DNA of 64,000 bases from Acanthococcus lagerstroemiae (GCA_031841125.1 CM063113.1:31827312-31891311), one strand, 5' to 3'; positions 1 to 12,002 are shown, counted from the first letter of the stretch. Numbers and translations: made by a program. Notes: a model not told the origin generated them from the sequence alone.

Positions 1-349
1 AAGGCACTAACTGCGAGATCGGTAAGATTTTAACAGCGACATTTTTTCCATAGTTATCCAGTAGTTGTTGTTTTTTGGGGGAGGGAGTCGGTGGGGTCGA
101 CAGCAGAAATGCCGACTAAAAATGTATTTCCCCCAATTTTGCCGACTGATTACAAGAATTTGCCGAGTGCAGATTTTTAAAAACTTCGACGCAGGAGTGT
201 GACTCCTCTCCTCACAACGGCCTTGAATCTGAGTATACATCTTCTTGTTCTGGCTGTGAGTGTCCAGGAACTTGAATCAAAAGCAGAATCGTGTTATTAC
301 AATATTAGATTTTATCACGTCACTGATGATGTTTCTCGTTTATTTACAG

Positions 350-410
350 CTGTATGCAAAGTTGGCTGTCATCCCGAACATGGAAAATGCAACTATCCGG
401 GAGCTTGCGA
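350..410 (+). CDS. Ser: Serrate/Jagged-type Notch ligand, internal exon (first part of EGF repeat 1)
   Basis: This 61-nt internal exon encodes the start of the first EGF-like repeat that follows the DSL domain in Serrate/Jagged ligands. It is preceded by a pyrimidine-containing acceptor ending TTTACAG and followed by the strong donor GTAAGT. It enters with two bases of a split codon (CT), reads 19 codons holding four of the six EGF cysteines (VCKVGCHPEHGKC, then PGAC), and leaves with GA of a split Glu codon. The next exon at 23557 supplies the missing base and the last two cysteines. From family knowledge, this region supports the Notch-binding DSL-EGF module on the extracellular side of the signalling cell. 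The DSL exon itself is not in the window. Delta was considered, but the EGF spacing and the later LNYCGT segment fit Serrate/Jagged better. From memory, the corresponding vertebrate JAG1 exon is also 61 nt. Confidence 0.9.
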
Positions 411-589
411 GTAAGTGATTATGACTTTTTAATTGTTTCTCCTGCCCGGTAATACGGTAAATGTACGGGTCAGGCAGGCCCGGGCAACCTTGAGGGAAGC
501 AATGGGGGCAATTGACCTTCTCAGAAAAAAATATTGAAATCAGAAATGCTTCACAAATGGCGGCGTCCAGTTTCCAGAGACGATCACAG

Positions 590-1120
590 TAGAGTCTTTC
601 AAAGTGTTTCAAGGAATCGTAAACAAGTGATAAAAGAGTTTTGAAAGTCATAAATGAGTCTTCTGGAGTCACGGCATCTGACAGAGTCTTAAACAAGTTT
701 TCAAGGATTTTAAACAAATATTGAAAAGTTTTGAAAAGTTTGTAACAAGTGCAGAAGAGTGGTAAAGTTATAAGAGTCCTGAACGCATGTTTGACTGTCT
801 TGGCGAATTTCAAAAATGTTTGAAAGAGTTTTATAAAGCAATTTTTAATAATCTGGATACGGTCTTGAACAGTCTTGAACAATCTTAACCACGTATTCTA
901 AGTCAGTGAGTTTTAAAGAAGAGCCTTAAAAAATCCTGAATGTCTCTTGAAACGACACAACTAAGCCTGGGAGAGTTACATACAGAATCATAAATTCTGA
1001 ACAGATTTAGCAAGTTTTGAATTAGGTCGACCAGTCTTAGAGTTTGAAGGGTATAAAAGATTCTTACATTAGCGTTGAAGAATGAATAATCTTAAGTAGT
1101 TTTGAATGTTGTTCCCCCAC
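590..1120. repeat. Degenerate GAGTCTTGAA-type simple repeat directly after exon 1
   Basis: The stretch is built from many diverged words such as GAGTCTT, GAGTTTTGAAA and AGTCTTGAAC at irregular spacing. It produces a spurious 180-codon open frame on the minus strand. A similar composition follows the third exon at about 42450-43270. I see no coding signal; it looks like an old minisatellite. Confidence 0.55.
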
Positions 1121-2210
1121 TTCGGTGAGGGAAAAACCTGGATGATACTGTGATGAACATTGAAAATTCGACAAAATTCTTCATCATATTGAGAATCCAG
1201 TGAGTCGAAAGAATTTGATCTCACACTTCGAGAGGAATATGTGCATTTTCAACGTCAATGAGAAAATAGTCATTAGTACAAATCGTTCAAAAGTCCAAAT
1301 ACTTCTCTCGTATAAACTCATTCAATGACCATCGTGAAGGCGAGAAAATGATCCAAGAACGGAAGAGGAGGTTAGGTATGCGAAGAGAATGTACTGGGAG
1401 GGGGGCTACGAAAACCAAAATTTACAAATACTAGCTGACATACCTTACAAAAAGAACAAAAACCTGAATTTTTTCCAGTGAGAAGAGCCACTTGCCACAC
1501 CCCCGACTGCCAAAACCCCCAGTGGGAAAATCACCCCGCTGCACCCCTGTGCCTACCCTAACTATTTTTATATAATCATGCTGAATTGTCCCTCCCTGAA
1601 TGGTTCCCTGGTTCCACAGAAAAATATCATAGAAAATTATCTCCTTTACATTTTCTGGACATAAATATATCTGCCCCTTTTCGCCCTTCGCCCAGCTGCC
1701 CAGCAAATCAATTAGAGGCTGACAGTTGTTTCGACTTGGCTGTTATTTAGTACGTCCGCATATCTACATTATTCCACGCTACTTTTATCAAATTAATTTT
1801 TTGAAGTGAAAACTAGAGGACGTTATTTGGCGGTATGAGGGTAATGGTTAATATGAATGATGGTAACCGAACGTGCACCTTATGACCTTCAGATGGGCTC
1901 CAATTTGGAAAACGCACTTCCTGTTCTATTGCTGTTGTCATTTTAGCATTTTATATGTTTTTGCTACTGGGTATACTTGAGTGTAAACCATAACGCTTCC
2001 CCGGCACGAATTTTTTGTTGATTTGTCTTGGTTTAATGATTTTATATTTTATATTACTAATAAAAATAGTTGCTTTATGATGAGAACGCGATCCACCGAT
2101 GGGACTCGAATTCCAGCCTAGTTATACAGTCTACAAATGAAAATCTGTAAGATTTACGGGTCTTGATATTTTCTATGTCCATCGCCGTGGCTCATCCTTT
2201 CTCCGTCTCA
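1121..2210. other. Intronic sequence, nothing recognised
   Basis: No gene or full transposon was recognised. A short piece near 1960-2010, containing GGGTATACTTGAG and CGGCACGAATT, recurs around 10425-10505 and so belongs to a dispersed repeat. A tRNA-like B-box word (ATTCGAGTCCC, minus strand) near 2105-2117 is too isolated to call. Confidence 0.4.
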
Positions 2211-2215
2211 TATAC

Positions 2216-2467
2216 AAGGGCGCAACCAGAATTTTTTTTTAGTGGGGGCTAGAATTTAGAAAAAAACTTGGGCAGGGGTGAAAGCTCGATTTGGTACCTA
2301 CCAGATTTGGAACACCTACCTATCTTCATGAGCTGTAAATTTGTACGAACCTACGACTCAACGTAACCGCGTTAGGCCATCGGTATCAATTTTTTTCGTT
2401 TCAAAATTAATTTTGAAGAATTTTTAGGGGGCTATAGCCCCTAGCCCCCTCCTTGGTTACACCCTTA
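2216..2467. mobile_element. Short TIR element (MITE)
   Basis: The left end reads AAGGGCGCAACCAG, and the reverse complement of the right end reads AAGGGTGTAACCA. Both are followed inward by G-rich or C-rich blocks ending in GGGGGCTAG. At about 250 bp with no coding capacity, this is a non-autonomous element. No convincing target duplication was found, so the superfamily is undecided. Confidence 0.6.
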
Positions 2468-2582
2468 CATTGGCATCATTGCAGTTTCTTTATGATTTTA
2501 TTCACCGAAGGGTGTGCAGTGGCTCAATTCTGGATAATATAGGTTTACGGGTTCTAAAACACGCTGTGCGTAGAATACAGCA

Positions 2583-2867
2583 GAGCAGCCACTTCCTGGA
2601 AAACCGGGAAAAGTCGGGGAACTTTGTCAGTTTGGAAGAGTCGGGAAAAAGTCAGGGAATTGCTATAATTTCGATCAAAATGAGGGAACTTTTTGAGAAT
2701 AATGAGAATTAAAAAATACATGTCAGCGTAAAGTGTCATATTTCTTTCGCAAAAATCAAGGTTAATGAATATCAAATTTAATCAAAGCCGTGTACAATTC
2801 TAGATGAAATAACGTTAGGGAAAATTTGGAAAATTGGTATGGAATGCCGGAAAAAAGTGGCTACCTT
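2583..2867. mobile_element. Diverged MITE, relative of the 3039-3475 element
   Basis: Its ends read CAGCCACTTCCTGG and AAAAGTGGCTACCTTG. The body is rich in the words GGAAAAGTCGGGGAA and GGGAAAAAGTC, as in the neighbouring copy. It is older than that copy, and its ends are degraded. Confidence 0.5.
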
Positions 2868-3038
2868 GAATGAAAAAATTCGCACTGAAACATTCAAGGA
2901 CAAATCATTACTCATAGTCACCTCTAAACAACATGCTGAGACTCTATAATTAAATCCAAAACGCCATAAGGGATATCGACATGTTCTATTCCAAACGTCT
3001 AGCATTTGATCGTAGTATCAAACAAGCCCTTTGAAGTG

Positions 3039-3475
3039 CAGGGTTGCCACTTTTTGGAAAGCCTGGAAAAGTCATGGAATTAGGATGGTCAGGGAAAAGT
3101 CATGGAAAAGTCTCGGAATTTTCATCCGAATCATGGAATTTTGATTCTCTGAATGACAATCTAGATTTATGGCTTATATTCTATCAAAATATATTGTCAG
3201 CGAATAATCACGCTTAAAAAAATGAAAAAAATTTCCTCTGTATTCATTGAGAGGAGAGCTACGTGCCCATCATTCGAATTGTTTTTGTATGTAAATTATG
3301 CCGATAAGACAGTTTTTTCTTACTCGGGTTATGATCAGGATTATGGAAAAAAAAAAAAAAAAAACTTGCCAAAATCTATAACTCCTTCCACGCTCGGAAA
3401 AAAAGTCATGGGAAAATAGTAAAAGAGACATGGAAAAGTCATGGAAAATCATTCTTGAAAAAAGTGGCAACCCTA
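3039..3475. mobile_element. MITE with AGGGTTGCCAC termini
   Basis: The left end reads CAGGGTTGCCACTTTTT. The right end is its inverse, AAAGTGGCAACCCTA. The flanks share AAGTG (3034-3038 and 3476-3480), a possible 5-bp target duplication. The interior repeats GTCATGGAAAAGTC words and has no coding potential. Confidence 0.65.
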
Positions 3476-3480
3476 AAGTG

Positions 3481-3810
3481 TCTGCCCCCACTTGGCCACT
3501 GTCTGTCTCCTATACCTGGTGTAGGTGTGCCCCGAACTCTGACCGCCCCCTCGATGTGCTACCTCGTTTCTTAATGGGGTGCCCAATCCCCTCTCCTCCC
3601 TCCACTGTACCCTGACGTTCCATGTCACTTTTTATATCCTATTTTTTTTGCATTTTTACTATAGGTATTATTTTATTTTATTTTTTTCTCTTTCTATTAT
3701 ACTTCTGTTCCTTCTTCTATCCTTCAATTTTTACCGCACACATGAATATTGTTCTTAAAGTGGACGGGGAGTCATATTTAATGGCATTTCTGCTGTGGGC
3801 TCTCCTCTAG
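3481..3810. other. Pyrimidine-rich intronic stretch, nothing recognised
   Basis: This region is C/T-rich and then T-rich. It has only short chance open frames and no repeats or motifs I could name. Confidence 0.4.
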
Positions 3811-4105
3811 GGATGTACTGATGGGGGAGGGGGAGCTCCCCCACCCGTAGGAAATCTTTTACTCCGCAGTTGGGAAAAATTTACCATTTCAGTCAGACGG
3901 AGTTGGGAAATTTCGGTAGAGCTGGGAAAATCCAAAGTCAAAAGTTTTTTTTTTTTTTTTTTGCTTCAACATTTTGATACTTGAGAATTTTGAGTTGAGA
4001 AGCTAGAAAAATTCAACAAGTCAAAAGGTTTTTTTTTTGCTTTGATACTTGGGAATTTTGAGTTGAATCAGTTAGGGCTTTCACTCCCCCCCCCCCACCC
4101 CAAAG
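3811..4105 (-). mobile_element. Dispersed repeat, inverted relative to copies at 40.7 and 53.9 kb
   Basis: The segment carries, in reverse, the diagnostic order seen at 40721-40935 and 53885-54110. That order is a CAATTCNNAAGTATCAGAG-like word, an A-run, CTCCGCCTGA, AAATGGTAAATTTTCCCAA, then a C/G-rich end with TACTGAT. Here part of the unit (A-run plus the AAGTATC word) appears twice. It is non-coding and non-autonomous. Confidence 0.6.
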
Positions 4106-4411
4106 AAAACTCTTCATGTTCCTGCCTCTTCCGTCTATAAAATAATATAAAAAAATAAAAATAAAATTTGGTTAACCACGGCGAAAGTATGCATATCCCC
4201 GATGTAAGATTTTGAATCTTCTGGTTCATTTTATTCACCTATTTTGTTTGAATCTTGCACATTTTCATTTTATTTGGTGATTCCGTGACCACTCCCGACA
4301 TGAAAATAGTAAAGCCAACAAGTTTTCAATAACTTCCGGCGATGACAAAAAAAACACCGAGGACACTGAATTTTGAAAACATTCTACTCCTTTGTTCGAC
4401 TAATATGGATT

Positions 4412-4714
4412 CAGCCGCGTAGCTAAAAAAGAACCCGGGTGGACCCAGGCCCCCATAAAATTTTTTTGTCCCCCCCCCCATTCGCAAAGCTGCACTCAAG
4501 TAGACGTGTATAACAGGTTCTTGCGGAATTGATGCTTCCCTCTTTCAACTATATGTACACATATAAACACGCAACCCCCGTCACTATAACTGTGCCGTGA
4601 AATTGATCATGCAAATTCATTAAAACTCTATAAAATGTGTTTTCTTACTTAAAAAAAAATCTGACCCCTGTTTTGTGCCCCCAACCCTGTACCTTAATTC
4701 TGGCTACGCGGTTC
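4412..4714. mobile_element. hAT-like MITE (303 bp)
   Basis: The left terminus is CAGCCGCGTAGCTA, and the inverse of the right terminus is GAACCGCGTAGCCA. The flanks TATGGATT (4404-4411) and CATGGATT (4715-4722) match at seven of eight bases, as expected for an 8-bp hAT target duplication. It has no coding capacity. Confidence 0.65.
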
Positions 4715-4912
4715 CATGGATTGATCCTAACGTTGCGAATAATATCCGAAGTAAATAATTATTTAAAAAAAAAAAAATTGATGAAAATTTTAATTAAATT
4801 TTTTTTTTTTTAAAGAATTACATTGTTAGTTGTCTCTTGTGAAACTCTTCTTATTGTTCTATTTATTTGATTATGTGACCGGTACCACTAAAATACTTCC
4901 TTTAAAAATTTC

Positions 4913-5240
4913 TTGATAGGTATGCTTCTGTGCTGGCCTGCCCGATGCCTAATGAAACACTCTTTTTACGCCCGCGGAAAACCCACCCTTTTTCAGCACA
5001 CTTTGCGCCTGGTTTACACCATCCTTCAACCAATCACCGACGACTACCCGGAATACGCCTTCTTTATCCCCTTTTTCACCCGGGCTTACCGAGGATGTTT
5101 CAGGGTAGCTACTGAGCTCACCCTCTTTAAGCCCTTCCATCCCGTTTACACCCGGGTGTAATCCGGGAAACCTAAGCATCGGGTGTTGCTTGGCACCCTA
5201 TATGCCGCAACACCTCAGCAGAATCGCTGAAAATTGAAAC
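4913..5240. other. GC-rich unexplained segment
   Basis: This segment is much richer in GC than its surroundings and contains CCCGGG-type words (CACCCGGGTGTAATCCGGG near 5150). It is open in several frames on both strands (82, 61 and 76 codons), which argues against any one of them being real. It could be a transposon remnant. Confidence 0.3.
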
Positions 5241-6300
5241 TCACACATAATCACTATCACTGTAGAAATGCACCGTTATGTTCGAAGATATTTATTTCAA
5301 AATTCAGCGACACCGGCTTACAAATTCGAAAATATGTCCGACACAGATCAGTAAAATTTGCGAACTCACTGCGCATTCTTGTGTAACCCGGCGCTATCAA
5401 CGTACCGACAATCCGACAGTACAAATTACAAATTACATACGTATAAATTATGTTATTAAATTGCGAATCGGAAATTGAATCTCAGTGTAAACCAAACAGA
5501 GTGATCGATCTCGTGAGAAAAGTTTTTTGGCGAGCGTCCCGACGACGACATTTCAAGTGACATGCCAAAATTAGTTCTCGAAGCGAATTATAAAATGTCG
5601 CGGTGGTCTGAAAACGTTTATTAAATGTACGACGGTACCGGTTACTGAGCACGTCCATGCTCCGGCTAACAATGCTGAATGCTGCCCGCTGCTGATTGTT
5701 TCGATAATGAAGGGGAAGGTCGGGGTGTAGTGGGACTTGATCGACGTTCGTGTTCGCTGGATAATACTACACATACACCACTTTCCTCTAATTCATGCGC
5801 TGAGAATACTCGATTATTAGAAGTCGGCTCATTAGTCCTATCGATGTTTAGTAACTAGAAAACGCGATTTTACTCGGATAATGGGTTAAGATTCCTCGAA
5901 AGACGAAAGCGAACGCGTCGCAGCTGACGGACGGAAAATAAACGTCGACAGATCGAGAGACTCTGATATCCGGTTGTCAAAGTTCGCACGTTAGTAATCA
6001 AATTCTTTGAGCCATCTTGGTCGATCAGTTTGTTTAGTTTACAGTAGGTATACGTAAGCAAACCGGGCGAGAAGGATGTCTGGTTCCTTAATGGTTGTCA
6101 CGAAAGACATTGACGATAAAGATAAAATCGTGGTTACAATTTGTTGGCTCTGAGGGTTAAGAAAAAGCTGGGAGGATGATTATCAATTTTCTGAAACGAT
6201 AAAGGCGAGCCGCAGCTGCAGGAACCAGTCGAACTCGAACCGAGGATGTCATGAAAATTGGTCTGGAAAAAGAGTGGAAATTTAGATGTTGGCAGGCTTT
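5241..6300. other. CpG-rich, apparently single-copy intronic stretch
   Basis: CpG dinucleotides are frequent and no repeat family seen elsewhere in the window is present. The only frames are short, begin without splice context and overlap on both strands. It is a candidate conserved non-coding or enhancer region by inference only. Confidence 0.35.
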
Positions 6301-6829
6301 ATGAGAATTCCAAAGTTACGATTTCCATCTCTGGGGCAGGGTGGTCAAAAAGACTTCACCGTAGAATCGCAATGTGTCTGTACACATGGTTCCAAACTGC
6401 CGAACGTGTGAGTGATTAGTGTCAGTTCTTTGAGACGTACCGAAGCGACTTTTTTGGCTGGGATAAGGGAGGAAGAAAACGTAATTTTGCTAATGAAAAT
6501 TTCAATTTTATCTACTGAGAAGCGGAAAACAAAAAAGTCAACATTTTTGAAATTGCCAACTGCCGATTTGTTTCTGTCCGCTGAGAAGCCAGTTTTGCCT
6601 ACTGACAAATTTTTGAAATTGACATGCAAGAAAAAACAAAAAGGAGGAAACAGGTCAGCACTTTGGAAATTAACCAGTGGACGATTTGATTTTGCCCACT
6701 GGGTGTCAATTTCGCTAAATTTGATGACTCTAGAATGTTTTGGGACTCTCCCTTCCTTGCTGCATCTCTCTCTGTTCAGATGGTCCGAGACATTTTAACA
6801 GTAGCCAGAATATCTCGAGAGTAAAGCGG
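6301..6829. other. Intronic sequence, nothing firm
   Basis: A loosely repeated word (GAAATTGCCAAC / AAATTGACATGC with CCACTG or CTACTG) makes a 128-codon chance frame. I recognise no domain in it. Confidence 0.35.
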
Positions 6830-7790
6830 GAGAAACGAAAATTCAAAAAGGAGTGAGAGAAGGTTGCTGTTTGTCACCAGTACTGGTTAAACCTATTTAT
6901 AGAAAAAAGTAATTGAAGAAGTGAATGAAAGGAAATCAGATGTGAAAATACAAGGGGAGACGGTTAGAATGAAAAGTTTGCAGATGACATTGCAACAGTG
7001 GAAAGAAAAACTAGAGAAAATGTTGAAAAAGTTGATTGAAAACTAGGAAATGAAATACAAAATGAAGATGAATAAGAATAAAACAAAAGTGATGGTAGTC
7101 AGTAGATGGATTCAAAATCCAATCGATATAGAAGTAGGTGGTGAAAAAATAAAGGAAGTAGAGGAATTTAAATGCTCAAATAGTCTGATAGTAAAAGATA
7201 AAAGAGGAATAATGAGAAAAAAAGAACCAGCTAATTAATTTCCCCCCCCCCAAAATGTAAAAATATTTTGGACAAACATACATTTGGAAATAAGACTGAG
7301 ATTTCTTCGAACGTATATTTGGAGTGTAGCATTTTGTGGATGTGAGACCTGAACTATAGGAACACACACACACACGCACACAAAAAGAGAGAATAGAAGC
7401 GTTCGAAATATGGTGTAATCGGAGAATGTTTAAAATCAAATGGATAGAAAAGATCAGGAATGAGAAAATATTGAGGTGAATACGAAGGGGAAAAAATATT
7501 TAGAATAGCTCATTCTTTGCCTTCCTTTCCAGTTCTTTCCCTCAGCCATTCCCTCTAGCAGTAATAACACTATCCCTAAATGTCTTATATTATGACCTAC
7601 CAAACTCTTCTCTTTACAATCAAAGACATTTAGGGATAGTGTTATTACTGCTAGAGGGAATGGCTGATGGAAAGAACTGGAAAGGAAGGCAAAGAATGAG
7701 CTATGAAGAGGAGATAATGAAGGCTATCAAGGGTAAATCCTTCCCAGAAATGAAAAAATAAATATAGGAGAGAGAAAAGTAGAGAGATGC
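6830..7790 (+). pseudogene. Decayed RTE-like non-LTR retrotransposon, RT to 3' end
   Basis: Translated pieces in shifting frames follow the order of an RTE-type reverse transcriptase. First comes REGCCLSPVL (motif B region, 6855-6890), then a degraded FADD region near 6970-6995. Next are NKNKTKVMVVSR and VGGEKIKEVEEFK (7065-7170), and then an LRFLRTYIWSVAFCGCETW-like string (about 7295-7350). The C-terminal block GRQRMSYEEEIMKAI follows at 7685-7730. Many frameshifts and stops separate these pieces, and the 5' part (endonuclease, fingers) is absent. A CA/CG microsatellite lies at 7363-7383 and an 82-bp inverted duplication interrupts the 3' coding region. The element is long dead. Confidence 0.75.
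7505..7704. repeat. Near-perfect 82-bp inverted repeat inside the RTE remnant
   Basis: The arms are 7505-7586 and 7623-7704, separated by a 36-bp spacer. By eye they differ at a single position (CCCTCAG versus CCATCAG). The right arm is the sense-oriented RTE 3' coding sequence; the left arm is its inverted copy. A transcript would fold into a long hairpin. Confidence 0.9.
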
Positions 7791-9769
7791 ACCTTACTAT
7801 TGCTAGAGAGTAAAGAATGTATCATCATTGTCAAACAAACTGTGTTAACCTTAGGTTTTCCTGCTCTGAGAGTTCGAGGCTCCTATTATAAGCCATTAAA
7901 CATGTACCATTCGATAACTGCTCTTGTAGGTACACACTGAGGGGGGTAAAGAATTTTCCTTAGATAAGCTTTATTTTTAATAATCCGAAAAATTTGGTTC
8001 AAATTTATCTTCTGTTTGACTTCTTTTACATTTCCTGAGAACGTCAGTTCCAAAAATATATTGAGAGAGGAATGGATGTGACCAAAATGCTGGAGGTTGA
8101 GATTGACCGAAATGTTCTTTATATTGTTCCGCGAAAATGCTAATGGGAGAAAAATTAAAAGAGGGATTATGGGGCTGAGTTAGTTGAAGAAATATTATTA
8201 GCAAGGGAAATCACTGTCTCTAATATTCTTGAACTATAAAATTTCATAGAATTAAACATTTTTCTGTGAAATCTAAAATTACATTTAATGAAGTTGACAC
8301 TTTTGAAAATCTTTACCGATTAGAGCCATTATAATTTATTCATAGTGCCTTAGAGAACATCCTGTAAGTATTCAAAAATATCGTGTTAATTTTTTACAAT
8401 GTTCTTCCACATGAATTATGCTCTAAAATTTCAGATTTCTAACTAAAACGTAAAAACTTTAGATCGATAGACGGAGGAAAAGTTCATTTTCTTTCAAGTA
8501 TTATAGAGATAACGACTTCAATATTATACAGAGAGGAGGGAGGGCACAAGAGTACCAAAGTTCCAAATTTTGATTAAATTAAAAAATGCCAAATATACCT
8601 GAAAAAAAGTTTTTATCCTTTCAATTTTGTCGAAAAGCTCGAATTCGAAAATGTGAGAAAGAGAAGATGTGGAGGCGGTAAATGGGATCTATTAACATGT
8701 AAGAATTTGTAGTTGGAAAGTAGGAGAGAAAGTCTTCATTTTTCTAATTTTGAACTCATATTTGAAGGAGAAGCTGTATTGCAGCTCTGTCGTGTTGTAA
8801 ATCCTCAAGAAACAGTTACTTGACTTGATTTTATGTCGATTTTCTTTTTACCATGCCAGCATATTTTCATCTAGGGAGGGGTTGCTTGTCGCTTGAAGTC
8901 AATTTCTTCTATTGAAGTCTCTGCAAAGAGCAAAGGTAAGGCATTCGGGGATGTACCTTCCCCTTGAGAAATAATTAACGACCAAAGTGTCCTTTGGCAT
9001 AGGAAAATTTGGAAACTTGGATTTATCAGATGGCGAAATTGAATTCTTATTTAGCAAAATTACAGAAATGATATGTTTTTGTTCTTGTACTTATAGGACG
9101 TTTTGTAGTTGAGTTGGAAAAATTGAAAGGCTGCCTCCCGTTGTTGGCCCAACCCTTTCTTTGACCCTCGCTCCTTTCTTGTAAGTTTCTCGTTTAAAAT
9201 GAAAGGGGCTATAAGTTTATAAGATTTAATAAATAATCAGCTTTCAGTATAAGTCTAATAACAAATTTTAATTCAGTTCTTTATCTTTGAAGATTATCAA
9301 TTGGTAGGATATCAAAAGAGTAAGTGATTTACGAAGCCTAATGGCTTACCTTTAATATCGAAGGGATTGTACCAGTTTTGAATTCTAATCCTAATATTTG
9401 AGTAAAATGTTTAAAAATGATCGTAGCCCCTTCAATTTTGAGACAGGCAACAGGTGGTAATGATGATTTTGTGTCACTGTCAGCGTATTGTCCGATGCCA
9501 CCCTTCAAAACAGGCCATAAAGAAGTTATCTGGGACAAGAACGCAGATGTTTCTTATTCAAAATAAAAAAAGAGAAACGATAATTTTCACATTTCATTTT
9601 CTTTGAAGAAAGGTTACATTTTTTTTTTCTCCAAAAGAAAAAAACGCAGATCAACCTGCGGAGAAAAGGGAAGGAACAAGTTTCCTTACTTTCCTTAAGA
9701 AAGGAATGGATTGTCTTTCTAGGAGGGAAAGTAAGTCCTTTCAATTCAAGAAATAGAAGGGGTAAAAAA
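7791..9769. other. Intronic sequence, nothing recognised
   Basis: This is AT-rich sequence with short chance frames on both strands. No transposon termini, RNA genes or coding domains were recognised. Confidence 0.4.
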
Positions 9770-9965
9770 ATGTCCCGAACTCCGCTCCAGCTTTAGCTTC
9801 CTAAAATTAGCTCCGTTCCGGCTCCACTCTAGTTTACTCCGAGGTTCGCCCCAGCTTCCTGAAAGTGGCTTCGCTACTTTTTCAATTAGTTGCTCCAAGC
9901 TCCACTCGAAGCAGGAGCAAAGCATGGAGCTGGAGCCGCCTTTAGCTTTTCTCCTTCCACTCTTT
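9770..9965. repeat. Degenerate AGCTCC/GCTTCC hexamer minisatellite
   Basis: Words of the type GCTCCAGCTT, AGCTCCG and GGCTCCACTC recur through about 190 bp. The same hexamer theme appears in a longer, separate array at 49120-49535. Confidence 0.6.
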
Positions 9966-10420
9966 TCCATTTTTAAGTTTCCCCAAACCCCTCCCAATTC
10001 AAAAATTTTTAAATTTCATAAAATATTGAAAAATGTTAACGATTTGTCAGGTAAAATTTAATTCTTTATTGAAGACGGCTATGAATCACGGCTTCTTTGA
10101 AAATAAAACAAGAATTATTATCGCCGTTTATTGCCTATCTTAAAAATCGAAGGATATGCAAAAATTGTAAGTTGTGCACTTCAAGAATTTTATTCCAGTT
10201 TTTTAATTGGAATTTCAAAATTGATGGGGCAGGCAATTCCATGCTGTAAATTTGTGTTAGCTCTTCAATATATTACCATTAATAAAATTCTGAAGTGGAA
10301 TGAATAATCAGATATTCACAGTGGAAGTTCGTTATTGACATTTTCATGTCTCTGTTTTGGCACATAGAAAAAATTTCAAAAAACGTTACTTTAGTGCCGG
10401 TAACGCTCCCCTGTAATGCT

Positions 10421-10995
10421 CTTCCGACACGAATTCAGTGGTTGACTTTTCCATGGAAATTTATTTTTCTTCCAACCATGGGTATACTTGAGCAAAAACC
10501 GTAACCCCAGCCATGTACTCATTGATCTTGATCTTTGCTGCGTCCTGCGCGACTATACTCTCTTGATCATACCCTCCTCCGCCGTGAAGAGGTGACAGGA
10601 GAAATGGGGGTAGCAGGGACTACTCCAAAGCGATCGCCCCTGTTCTGACGCAGGCCAATTCAGGGCGTTTCCGAGATAGGGAGTGCGGTGTCCCAGGGCC
10701 ATACGCCCCTCTATCATCGATTCCCTAATTTTAAAAATCTCCATGGAAATTTCTATTAACAACGCGGCTGCAGACTGTTTGAGCGTTACTTCTACCCGTA
10801 TGATTTAGCTCTTCATGGTGACAATTCAGTTCAATGGTTGACATTTCCATGGGAAATTATTTTTCTTCCAGCCGTGTACTCATTGATCTTGATCTCTGTT
10901 ATGACCTGCGCAACTACAGGCTGCAGCCGTGTTGTTGCTGCACGACTGCAGTGCCTGCAACCGCATTTTTAATAGAAATTTCAATGGAAATTTTT
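10421..10995. repeat. Direct repeat pair with CATGGAAATTT motif
   Basis: A block with ATTCAGTGGTTGACTTTTCC, CATGGAAATTTATTTTTCTTCC and TACTCATTGATCTTGATCT occurs at about 10432-10555. It recurs at about 10823-10910, separated by a GC-richer piece. Related sequence lies at 1960-2010. The repeat is non-coding. Confidence 0.55.
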
Positions 10996-12002
10996 TTTCA
11001 TTAGGGTACGAAAACATATAAAATGTTACGCTACACGAGGAAGTCGGGGACAATTATAAATAATTGATTACTGAGAAGTCGATATTAACTTGGATTACTG
11101 ATAAGTTGATAATAAAATCGAGACATGAAAATGCTCTCCCATGGTTGCAGATCCATCTGCGACATCGACATGTCGTAAGTTTGAATCTTTGAATGTTTCA
11201 ATCAGCTCATTACTACTCATTTAGGTTGGTTGACTTGAACTTGACGTCATTGGAGAGCCGCATCATCTGGCTATCCAGGACGTCAAGTTTGTTCAATTTC
11301 ATGCAGTGCTGAAGCACTCTACTGTAGTGTTCCAACCTGTGAGCACTGGGAAGAACCCCTGAAACGGATTCAACAACCTATGAAACCATATTGCTGACAA
11401 AGAACTTGGGGACTGGGGACGTTGGAGTAATTGGAAATTAGCCCCCTGTGGAGTCTCAAGAGTTGACGGGAGGGGAGAAAGAACCCTCTTCTTAACTCTA
11501 ATACTACTTTCTGATAACTTTGCTACCGCCCTGTGTAAAAAAGAAATCATTCAGTTCCTACGTTGGGACGTTCAAGTATCGTGGTTTTAAGAGCAAGGGA
11601 TAATCATCCAAAATAAATTTTTGTTCAACGCTGCGAGAAAAATACATCATTATTATCGTGTTTACTGGTCAGAAAAAAACAAATTATCGTTTAGGTTTTG
11701 GTACTGTTCTCAGCGACGATGAAATAATAGGTGATGGTGGGAGGGATCGTTCCTCGCGTCTTGTTCGCCCATCTACTACGTTGCTTCACACTTTCTTTTC
11801 TCACTTGTGGCGAAAGTGAGTATTTTTCTTACTAGTGCAAAAAACGGTGAGGCAATGTAATTCGATTTTTTCTTCTCCTTAATTCTCGCAATTTTTAATA
11901 TTTTGAAGACGTGTATCCCCTTCAGTTTTGCGTATAGGCTATGCTTTTGGTTCCTCACGCCGAGTACTATCACCTCCTTTCAATTTGGCATACTGAGCTG
12001 GA
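10996..12002. other. Intronic sequence with a small LINE-associated scrap
   Basis: The segment near 11123-11162 (ATGCTCTCCCATGGTTGCAG) matches the retroelement-associated block at 16.6 and 18.9 kb. Nothing else was recognised. Confidence 0.4.

Noticed and set aside
340..882. 180-codon minus-strand frame overlapping the first exon
   Set aside because: It is the shadow of the exon and of a GAGTCTT-type simple repeat. It is low complexity (repeated LFKTF words) and has no domain or splice context.
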